DNA from: Sipunculus nudus
Lineage: Eukaryota; Annelida; Sipuncula; Golfingiida; Sipunculidae
Reading direction: 5' to 3'
Length of the DNA stretch: 64,000 nucleotides
Assembly: GCA_026874595.1 (NCBI GenBank)
Contig: CM049321.1
Coordinates: 5,137,479-5,201,478, forward strand
Under the pieces are notes generated by a model. It was not told the DNA's origin. It worked only from the letters and a program-made list of their open reading frames with translations, and did not search any database. How positions within the stretch are numbered: the stretch's first letter is position 1; each line of letters starts with the position of its first letter. This document shows positions 12,335-22,708 of this stretch, piece after piece. A program made the translations under genes and the position numbers.

Positions 12335-12598
12335 AATAAAGTAAATATTTTATTACACAGGCCTACGAAAAGAATGCCCGACACATCGCCGGCATAGGGA
12401 CCTGTGCACACAGGTTGCCGGGCCGGCGTGCTGTCATTCAAAATGAAATGTAACAACCTTGGTTCTTGCCACTTGGGATGGTTATCGTTTTTTATTTTCG
12501 TGGCAATGTATACATGACTACGATAAAATAGTCTTTATGTCATAACAGTTCGATGAAGTGGGAACAATGTGGAAATGTAATGACCTATTATTTAATAA
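12335..12598 (-). mobile_element. MITE-like element, copy 2, reverse orientation
   Basis: ACTACGATAAAATAGTCTTT at about 12518 is the reverse complement of the region near 10555 in copy 1. The end GGGAACAATGTGG..GACCTATTATTTAATAA matches a copy 1 end. Copy 2 is diverged and its left boundary is approximate. Confidence 0.6.
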
Positions 12599-13204
12599 GA
12601 GTAACGACCGACTTTCGACCGTCTGTGACTTCCAACTATGGTTGGTCGTGTCATTTCGTAACTTGCCGTATCCCCTTGTATGATTGAACATATGCCCACA
12701 TGAAATAGATGATATGTCGCCCTGGGTGCGTTCTGCCCGACATGTGAACAGTTTGAATTAAATGTGATTATGAAGTTTCTTTGAAACATGGAACGATATT
12801 TTCCTTTGCTAAATCTAAATACATGTACCTTATTTTATATATTCAGCAAGCTTACCTTAGACGAAAATCAGTATTTGTATTATCGATATTGTAGTTCGCC
12901 TTTCAATCACTAGATTGCAGTCAGAGTTTATAAATTCAACTGATTCATTTTGTTGCCAATGGAGGAGTTTGCCGCAGGGTAAACCCTGTTAGTTCTCACT
13001 TAAGCCTTCAGATGTCGGCAATGTAGTGTATAAATACAAATACACACTCGCACATCTAGCTGTAAAAGTGAATTTGGATAGCTTTCAAGTAGAGCAAACG
13101 GATAATAAATTTATAACTGAAAAAAGAAACCTTAATTTAACGTCAGGGATTGTACAAGGCACCATTCCGGCCAGCTCCATCAAAATCATCCCCTTCTTCT
13201 GCGT

Positions 13205-13235
<31 letters not shown>

Positions 13236-13957
13236 AACAGCATCTCATGTTCATCATGCCACGAAAACTCTCGGGGGCGTCCTTCGTCAGTTTCTGCCTT
13301 TGCGCCCTACCCGGCCCATTCATCGCCACTTATCCTCTTCAAGTGCATCTCCTCTAGCCTCGTTTTCGCCTTCGGCTACTGCCAGCTCTCCCTCGCCCAA
13401 CCTCTGATGTGCTTTAAACTGCCGCCTCCAACCTTTCGCTCGAGGTCTTTTCTACTCGAAACGGATCACTTTTGTTTGGGGAAAGTGGGACAGCCGGAAC
13501 CACTTGTCTCAACCGTCAAAACTTTAAAATAAAAATTTGATATGATTTAATTATGATAAATGCCCGGCCATATGTTGGACATTGACTAAATATACAATGA
13601 GACGCCAAAGCTTTGGGCAATAAGATAAGTCAATAGGTCTAACCAATCAAAGCCATAGTCTCATTCTCAAGTAACAGACTTCTACGCTCTTTCCATAGCG
13701 CTTTACCTATAAGCCTACTACTTATATCGTAAACTCTGTTTGTTATGACCTCGTATCTTGAATCTCTACACCAGAGGGGAGCACTGTACTTTGGTCCAAT
13801 CAGATGAGACCCTGTGCTGTTGACAAAACGGTTTACCAGCCAAGCGAGGAATACACGAAGCTAATGTTGTTCATTTCGTTTTGAGTGACAGCTCATGGCC
13901 CCGGCAACCATTTGAACAGGCAATAGGCTCAGAGAGAATGGCCCCACACGTCGTTTC
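12599..13957. other. Intergenic sequence with a short (CAT)n/(CAG)n tract
   Basis: Trinucleotide runs at about 13200-13240 create short Ser- or Asp-rich frames on both strands with nearby stops. The segment at about 13440-13520 resembles 40230-40310 (CGAAACGGAyCACTTT, TACTTGTCTCAAC-like), so part of this block is an interspersed repeat. Confidence 0.5.
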
Positions 13958-14142
13958 TGGGCGGAGCCTGATGCCTGTCGAATGTTTGTTGACTTGCCTT
14001 TGATTGGCTGCTAGTCACATCAGCAGATTTTTTTAGCTGACAAGCCACCTGGTGTTTAAAAGCATCATAAACGGTCATAGCAGGCAGCGTGAAAATCAGT
14101 AGCTTCTTCAGAAGCGCAAGATTTCCGCTGCCTCGGGAGCGT
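13958..14142. repeat. Interspersed repeat copy 2
   Basis: Homologous to window positions 1-210, see that entry. GCAGGCAGCGTGAAAATCAG is identical in the two copies. Confidence 0.7.
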
Positions 14143-17100
14143 AAATTTATACTTACTCATAGTGGGGGTCCATTTGGCAGACCACGGGTTTTCTCTTCCT
14201 GAACTCTGCTGGTCCGGCTACCACAAAACGGTTTTTTTCGGTACATAAAGTATAAATCCGTAATAAAGTTCGTTTTCCATTAGTACGTATATGCGTTGTC
14301 CGTACTCCGTGTTGATAAATGCTCGATAGCTTAAGTTTTCTTTTTTTTTTGTTTTGCAAGCCATTCCACCATACATTTATTGTACATTTGTATATATTAG
14401 CTTCAATAGTAAAAATGATGAAATTAAAAAAAAATAATAAAAAAAAAATGATCATAATTAGTAATATTTTGTACGCGGTAATGATGTTTACGTTTCAAAC
14501 ATTGAGAAAACATGTTTGGTTTCCGAGAGACTGATGCCGGAAATGACATTTATACCAGTTAAAAATATAGATTGTGCATACAGCACGGCCTGATTGGGAA
14601 AATTATATGCTATATCTGAAATTGACAACGCAATTGGTATGCGTAGTGCGCAAAAATCGCTCTCGGAAGCGTGCCTATACGACCGCGCATACAATTCAAA
14701 ACTGACTAACGCGCTCGTAACTCGCGCGGCTCGCGACAAAATCAAAACACACTAACGCGGCTACATCGCGCACGTCACGCGTCAGATTGGATGGTATTAA
14801 CCAAGCACCTAATGTATTTTTTGTTTATCTTTGTGAAACAGTAATTTTTATAATCAGCTTTGGATTATTTGTATACAAATATGTATCTGTTTGTGATAAA
14901 ACATGTTCTAAATATGACAGAACTCAGTTACTATTCTTATTGATATTTATATATTTCAGTTGCTTTGTTGCACGTTTTCTATCTAAATACAAATTAATAA
15001 TTATAGTTCACTGAATTAAAACAAACGTTTAACCTGCAAATTAATATAGAATGCGAATGCTGGGAAGGGAAACCCTCTCTTAAGTTATGTCATTATCAGG
15101 AATCCCCACGCTGCAAGCGCGCGTCACGCGTCAAAAATCGATCGTGGAGCGATAGCTCACGCTTGACGCTTGACGCGCGCGTGACATTGAAAAAATAGAG
15201 TGGAGCGACTTTTCCTGGATTTGACGCGTGACGCTTGAATAAGGTCTTTTCTATCATTATGTAAAAAATCAAAGTCGTCCATCCGAAGTTATAGACTATT
15301 TTTTTTTCTCAGAAATGCCCGGTTATGGTCCAAATGTGTAAAACTCGGAAGTCAGTAATGGCTAATGCACTGGTCATCATATCGTCAGCAAACGTGTCAA
15401 GCATTTTCAATTCCTTCAATATGACATATTTTTCATAAACTCAATCTGCTTTGTAACATTCATGATGCTGTTTTTTTATAATATATTATATTGATATTTT
15501 ATTTCATTTTGTAAAGCAAGATTATATTAACTCATCAATATTTTATGCTGTCACCGTATTTAATGTTGGTGGAAAAAAAGTTCAGTAAATGTTTAAAAAT
15601 AAATTGTTACAGAGCAAATGTTAAAGATATAAAAAAATTCTGTTTAATTATAGAACCTGATATCAGCAACTATTAAGTTCGGAGAGAAGGAGGTCCGAAA
15701 GCGCACGGTATACTACTGTATCGAGAATTCCGACTATAGTCCGGTTAATTTTGTTTCTGAGGGTAATAATATAAGAATCAAATAAAAATAGTGAGTATAC
15801 ACGGACTATTCAGGTGCATGGATTTTTATAAAGATAAAAAATACAGCAAAAGGACAATGGGAATAACTAATATTTGTTATTGAAATATTTATCTTAGCGG
15901 TAATATCTAACTTGGTTTATCAAAACGGTTTGGTTTAATTATTGCATGCTGTCAGAATTTATGTGGAATTTCAAGGAATGAATCATATAGATGAGCAACA
16001 GGTACAATAAAAATCCCGTAGCATCTTTAAGACATCAGGTCACCTCTAGACAGACTTTTACTTGTCTTACGTGTCGATAAAGATTCTATATGGTCATTTA
16101 TCAAAGATTTTACATTCAACGGTCTCCTCTGTAAACAAAATTGTAATTTCTTATCGAGATCCTTGTAATCGTACAGTAATCCGAAGCTGAAGGGAGCACA
16201 TTCTGTTTAGATGCCCTTATCATGCACATATTATAACGTTTGGGAGTGAAATCATTTGCAAATATACTTTAAAATATTAATAAATATCCATTTATTTGAA
16301 GTTGAAATGTTATGTTGAAACATCAGGAGTGATTTTTTTATATATAAATATCAAGATTGAAAAAGTTTGAAAGAAAGAGTTAAAAACTTGAAAAAGAATT
16401 AATTTTAGTTTAAAAAAAAATATTTACTTAAATATACAAATCGATCAGATTTTATAATCACACATGTATTAGTATTTTATATATCATCTGGACTGTTGTA
16501 TCCCTTTTCTAAGATATATTTTAATATTTTTATTCACTTATTAAAAGCAGTTCATGCACAAGCAATTTTAATATATGCATGCAACTATAATTATAATAAA
16601 ACTGCATTTGGGCTGCGGCTCTTAACTGACCACGAGTTAACCAGTGCGTCTCTGTGACTTCCTATAGTTATACACATTGGATCACATCCCAGCACTTCTG
16701 ACTGACTTCCGAGATGGCTTCCGAGCACAAAATCGTCCATAACGTTCAGATTAAAGAATGGATCACTATTATTTTTCACAGAATGATAATAAATATCTTA
16801 TTCTGTCGGGGAAAAACAAAACGGTATTGAAGCGTTAGCATTTTTTATATGCTTTAAAATGCTTTATTTATAAAACAATTCCGTGGTTTCCGGCTTCCGA
16901 CTTCCAAGTTTACATACACGACCGCGCCATGACACTTTTAGTTTTGAATAAGAAGTACCGCTTCACGTGAATCGCTGCCACAGTGATGAAAGGAGGTAAA
17001 AAAGGATATTATTTTTGTGTAACAACATTTTTTCTTCGATATTAAGCACATATAATACGACTATATAAACCTGTGATGCCAAATAATACCAGACATGAAT

Positions 17101-17750
17101 TATTTTGACCGACCCTTAGAATGGGCGTTCTGTTGTGACTGCCATCATGACTCCAGGCCCTATCAGTTTATTTCCGAAGGCCTGAGTGTCATGTTGTCAT
17201 GGCTAACGGACTACGCATGCGGACTACGTATGCGGATGAATGGAAACGGCCTAGTCTACCAAGCGATTTTTGCGGACAACGCATACGCACTGCGCACTTA
17301 AGGCGGTTTCACATACTATGATAAAAATAAAATGACACATGAAAAAGGTATTGTTCAAAGATTTTTTTCTATATTTATCGCTAATAATTTTATTTTCGGG
17401 GGAGGGTTGGGTAATGAAAACCAAGTCCTAGATAATGTTTCTAATTTGCGTTCATATCGCTTTTATTATATACAGCTGACCTATACTCAGGGGCGTCAAT
17501 TTATTGGGGGAGGTGAGGAAGAGGGGGGGGGGGGGTATGTATCCCCCCACTTATTGGCTAGGAGGGGATGATTAATGTAATCATCACACACATCCCCCCC
17601 CCCCCCTTTTTATGAGAATAACTTAAATATACTAGTACAAAGCAGTCAGTATGCATTTTATGGTTTCAATCCTATTTTTATAAAATGATAACTGTATTAT
17701 TAACAAGAAACTGAGTTTTCAGTCACACCAAGTATAGTTGGGAGACTGGT
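14143..17750. other. AT-rich intergenic sequence with a CpG-rich palindromic patch
   Basis: No gene is seen. At about 14680-14785 and 15115-15240 lie clusters of TGACGCG/GCGCGTCA motifs, with inverted arms around 15115-15135 and 15160-15185. A G-run and C-run pair (about 17525-17615) may be a degenerate MITE of a poly-G/poly-C family. Confidence 0.5.
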
Positions 17751-18300
17751 GTACAGTCGTATGAGCATTTGAATACCTCACTAGGAGTCTCGCTGACTGA
17801 GAGCTAGAATTTTGTTACATTGTGTTTAACGGCCCATTTCGAAGAGCGACGAGCTGTCACGGGAGCTGTGTTTCCATGTATCGGCAAATATCGTATCCGC
17901 AAAAGACGTACACATGTACGCTTATATTGCGCAGTCTGCAAAAATTGTTTCCATAAGTACGAACGTTTTTCTTGCGGATACCCTTTCGTGTGCCTCTTTT
18001 GAAACTGTCCCCACATGGACAATTTTATTTTAAATGAACCCGGTGACGTGGCGCCGGGGCACTGTTTGGAAATGTAGGCCTTTTTTGCCATCCGCAAAAC
18101 GGTCCGTTTTTGGGGGATACCCATGCGGAGCACGTTAAAACGTACACATGGAAACAGTTCATCTTAAAAAGAGAGATGCATTTTTTTGCGTACGAGATGT
18201 ACGAGATTTACGGATACATGGAAACACAACGTTATAAACATCTGTTGACACTGTTTACAAAGGCATTGGGTGGTGTGTAGTCTGAGGCTTATATTGAAGA
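17751..18300 (+). repeat. Partial paralogue of the methyltransferase upstream region
   Basis: TGACTGAGAGCTAGAATtTTGTTACATT and TGTTGACACTG...GGGTGGTGTGTAGTCTGAGG match 22290-22450, and the second part also matches 30250-30310. It is interrupted by a MITE at 17867-18228. No methyltransferase exon follows, so this is a displaced upstream fragment or a repeat that all three sites carry. Confidence 0.7.
17867..18228. mobile_element. 362-bp MITE with perfect 16-bp terminal inverted repeats
   Basis: TGTGTTTCCATGTATC at 17867-17882 is the exact reverse complement of GATACATGGAAACACA at 18213-18228. The similarity continues to about 28 bp with few mismatches. The related sequence at about 22365-22385 runs through without it, giving an empty site. 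There is no coding capacity. I could not define a target-site duplication. Confidence 0.85.
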
Positions 18301-18418
18301 AACTCCCACTGTATGGCTATCGGTAGCCCGATTTATTTGGACTCAATATTGCTAGGCCTTGGCATATATAGAATGCGATAGCCATACAGTGAGAGTTTCT
18401 ACAATATAAGCCACGGCT
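18283..18418. repeat. Foldback (large inverted repeat)
   Basis: The arm GAGGCTTATATTGaAGAAACTCcCACTGTATGGCTATCG at 18283-18322 is the near reverse complement of the arm at about 18373-18413. The loop is about 50 bp. The arm also occurs once, unpaired, upstream of each methyltransferase gene (about 22436 and 30297). Confidence 0.8.
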
Positions 18419-18429
18419 TCTTTTGGGTC

Positions 18430-20303
18430 CATGTCACCTGGACGCTGTTCAGATGGACGCTATAAAAATGGACGCCGACAGCTGGACGCTATGAAAATGG
18501 ACGCTGATCAGCTGAACGCTATTCATTTAGACGCTTTCCCAACACTATAAGAATTAAACAGGGATAACCATACAAAAGAAAGAACTGTTAATCCACCAAC
18601 TCCACCCATTGTCATTGTTTGTTATATTATGCAGTTTTGTCAATTTCGGAAACATATGTATATCGGCCTATGTCGACCATTTGTGAAAACATGTACCATT
18701 AATGGACGACCGGAACAGCAAAGATTAATTGAACTGTATCAGTAAAGAATTTTCTGTTAACGTGTGTTTTGTGTTTTTTTTTTTTATACCACCAAACGCT
18801 TCATCACGCAATGATTTATAGTTTCCAAGGGCGATTGTTCTGAACTGCACACACCTGGGTAACCAGTCCGATCAACTATCCGTCCCGTGTTTTCCAGCTT
18901 GATATTTTTAACAATTAGAACAATGTTGTAGGAGATAGAACTTCTAATTATTGGTAACAATCATTGCTTTTTTAATCACTTGTTATGACAATCTTTATGC
19001 TTGTTAAATACGAAGCTTTCCAGCAGCATTACGTTGTAGACGTTTACCTGTATAGGGAAACACGATATGACGAGAATAAACATGCTTGTGTGTACACATG
19101 CATTGTATATTGTTATGTGATTTTGTATATGCGTTTTTTATTTCAATTACTTATCTTTCAAAGACAATCTGATGACTTTAGACACCAGTGCATTCAAGAT
19201 AAAAAGTTTAATTAATAATGTGAACTATACACATATAATCAGAAAGTTTAATTAGTAATGTGAACTATACACATATAATCAGAGAAACATTGCTGTTTCC
19301 CGGAACTCTATCAGTTTAGCCAGTAGGTAGCGGGGATAAAAGGCCGTTTGCCGTCTTTAAATTTATTAGTGCTGTAATAACAATAACTCTCGACTTGAGG
19401 TCTTCTGCTAATTGAGCATATCTGTAATCATCACATGACATGGCTGGTACCTCCGTACTGGTCGCATATATGTGCGTGTTCTTATATATAATATAAAGTC
19501 GTTTATATACGAAGTTAAAAAAAGATTTACACATGTTTGGAATAAATGTATATAAATTCCGAATTACCGATTCTTTTTGGTTTGTGCATTATATGTGTAA
19601 ATGAATTTGTAAATTAAACATAGTATATGTTAAACGTAACCTTTAATACTTAAGTGTATATATATTTTATGGTCATATCCCAAAAAAAAGTAAATTATGT
19701 ATAAATTGTATATCACCTTCAGTGCATTTTGTACGATGTCGGCGGTCCTTCTTGTGACTATATTCCTTGTAGATAAGGTTAAACCCTCGTCCCTTCTTTA
19801 CTAATACGGCTTTTTTTACATGTTGTGAGTATCATGTGAGTGATTTTTGCTTAGACTTTATAGGCCTACTCATGTATATACCAAAAGTGGAATTAAACAA
19901 GCTTTTCTTGAAGTTCTCATGAAGGGACAATAAAGAATATTAATACGAATATATTTCAATGGGAATTCTTACATTAACATTGACTAATTAAACAACATAT
20001 ACCGTTTGAAATGTAACAATCAAAAGATATAGTTATGTTACCGGGATTAAGTACTTGGTGATCCATTGCGTTTAGATGGTTAAACAAATAAGATGCATCA
20101 ATTGAGAAGCATGGAGTAGAAAACTTTTTCATTAACTGAGTACTTACAGATGAGAAAACACACAACTAACAATTGATGTCGTAGTAACACTGAACTAACA
20201 AAACTAACACAGTCAGATTATTGAATCGTTTCGTTTTCCAAAATATTTAAAATACGCACACAGAGCGTCTATCTGAACAGCATCCATTTCCAAAGTGCTT
20301 CCG

Positions 20304-20342
<39 letters not shown>

Positions 20343-22060
20343 CATCGGCAATCGGAAGGTCATGGACTCGATTCCCATCGGCAGTGATCCGACTTTTCTG
20401 TGTATCATGTTCATTTTCTCTATACAATGACAGAGAGAGAGAAAGGGGGAGAAAGCGAGAGAGAGAGAGACGCTTTGTGGAACAAATAGTTTGTGGATAT
20501 AGTTCATCTGGAATTACACCGTTCAACTGAAAGCAAACATTCCAAAAAAGTCTTTCCATTTATGTGAATATTAACTTGTGCAACCTTTATTTAGATTTGT
20601 TTCTTTATATAAATAATTTGAGGGCACGCAATGTATTCTACCAATAGCGTCTGCCTGATGATATGCGGCGTTTATCTGAACAGCATCAATATTTCCAAGG
20701 CCTCTTTCCGTACATGTCTGGCAAGTTTATAAGTTTGAAATGGCAATACATTTATTATTGTGTAATTCGTGTGGGAATTGTATATGTGGTGAATGTGGTG
20801 AAATATAAAATATTAATTCGTTTAACTAGAGACTATAATGTGATTTTAACAATAAATGAGACCCTAGAATGTAATTAGCTAGGGAAGTCCCGTAACCTTA
20901 TTGATTTTTCATTTAACAAGATTTAACCAAAATTTTTTGTAGCTCTGTGAAATACGTCAAATATTCTAAACCGGACATGGATCAGTGATCACATGATGTT
21001 GTTTTAACAATAAACGAGTTCTGGGTACAGTGTCAGCTAGAGCCTGGTAATCCAATTGATCATTTAATTAACCGGAGACACCGATAATGAGGTAGGTTTT
21101 CTTTGATGTTGACTAATTAAACCTATTATGTACATGATTTCACTGCATCAAGTTCTTTAATTTTAGCTATACATAGCATTTTAAGGAATGATAGAATAAT
21201 TTCCAATGGAAAATATAATTTATACTTCACATTACTTTTATATAATTGAAACTAGAGGTGACCATTATCTAAAATTTAATTTGTTTGGTTAATTAAACAA
21301 AGACCCTCATGCACACAAAATACGCAAACACACACAATATAAAATGGCTATTATTAAATTTGGTCTCCTTTGAATGGAATTATTTAATTAAAATGTGAAT
21401 TGTTTTCACTACTTGTCATTAGGCGTCTTTCTGAAGGGGCGATGCAGACGTTGGCGTCTATAATACGATAACGTCCATATGATCGGCGTTCATTTACATT
21501 CGCACGATATGAAAAGACCCTCATTCGCACGAAATACGCACAAACGAACAATATGATTTAAAACATACCATGGTTATTAAAAAATGGAGACTCCTTTTTA
21601 CAGAAATATTAAATAAGAATTATTTTCATGACTTGTCATTAGGCGTCTTTCTGAAGGGTGGATGCAGACGATGGCGTCTATTATACGGTAACGTCTATAT
21701 GATCAGCGCACGATATCAGTATATGATATAAAACATCACAATAGTATTGATAAATATTTTAGTAAATTAGGTCTCAAATCTAAGGAAACAATATGTGATG
21801 GCGTCTATAATACGATGGTCTCTAAGACATCTTTGTTAACGTCCATCTTTAATCACACCATATACACAGTTCAAGGAAATGTATAACACTACTTTAGTAA
21901 ATTAAGCGGCTATATGGCCTGTTTTTAGGGGTCTTAATGGTGTATTGGCTTATAATACGAAGGCGTCTATAAGATCAGCGCCCATTTTCATGGCGTCCAA
22001 ATGAACAGCGTCCAGGTGATACAATGGCGTCTATCTGAACAGCGTCCATCTGAGATGATC
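18430..22060. mobile_element. Candidate 3.6-kb element with inverted GGACGC/GCGTCC motif clusters
   Basis: The left end (18438-18535) has at least five copies of TGGACGCT-type motifs, including GGACGCTGTTCAGATGGACG. The right end (about 21960-22055) carries the same motifs in reverse complement (TCTGAACAGCGTCCATCTGA). Further CTGAACAGCRTCCAT copies lie near 20270 and 20670, and related GCGTCTATAATACG copies at 21430-21830. Outside the clusters it is AT-rich, has a (CT)n/(GA)n stretch at 20310-20470 and shows no transposase. Element class is unknown. Confidence 0.5.
20310..20470. repeat. (CT)n and (GA)n tracts flanking a B-box-like segment
   Basis: CTCTCT and GAGAGA runs flank a segment containing GGACTCGATTCCC, which resembles a tRNA-type B box. 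It may be a SINE fragment. Frames here are simple-sequence artefacts. Confidence 0.5.
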
Positions 22061-22599
22061 CCCTTCTTTGACTGCCTGTTTACTGGTTATAACAACAAGA
22101 CACAGGATTACACCTTTTTGATACCAGTAAGTAGGCCTTTGTTTTCATTGTTTCGATAGCATTTAAAATTAAAACTTAGATAATCAGTTTTTAACATTTG
22201 CTGATCTTTTTACCAGAGGCATGTCAGTGAGTTTAGTAGGAACAGAGAAGAGCAGTCGAATGGGCGCGGTTGATTACCTTACTGGGAGCCTCGCTGACTC
22301 CAGTGATTGACAGCTAGAATGTTGTTACATTTTGTTTCAACAGGCCCATCTCTGAAGAATGACGCGCTGGCACGGGGTAATAAACACCTGTTGACACTGA
22401 TTACAAATGTATTGATTGGGTGGTGTGTAGTCTGAGGCTTAAATTGTAGAAACTCTCACTGTATTGGTATCAGACTCATTTAACGGCAGGGCCAGATAAT
22501 ACGATTAAAGCGGGCTATCGTCAACTGAGAACGTGCGCCCACTTGTACCCAAATGTGGTGCTTAGCAATCGTCGTTAAGTGGACGGGGCTAAAGACCCC

Positions 22600-22640
22600 C
22601 ATATATTAGTTTGAAGCCCTCTCTCTCACACCGACGTCAC
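22600..22640 (+). promoter_or_regulatory. Candidate core promoter of methyltransferase copy 1
   Basis: CATATATTA at 22600-22608 is TATA-like and lies about 109 bp before the ATG. A GACGTCAC element, like a cAMP-response half-site, is at 22633-22640 near the expected start. Both are kept in copy 2. The start site is inferred only. Confidence 0.4.
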
Positions 22641-22708
22641 CGTTTCACACTTGTAAAAGTTAACATTAGTGTTGGGTGTTATTTTCTACTTGAAAGGCAA
22701 AGTCAAGG

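Noticed and set aside
13026-13532. 168-codon frame with Ile/Ser runs, and a minus-strand Asp-rich stretch
   Set aside because: They arise from short (CAT)n/(CAG)n tracts. The minus acidic stretch has stops just upstream and no convincing acceptor.
20247-20559. Minus-strand Arg/Glu- and Leu/Ser-rich frames
   Set aside because: Products of (CT)n/(GA)n simple sequence.
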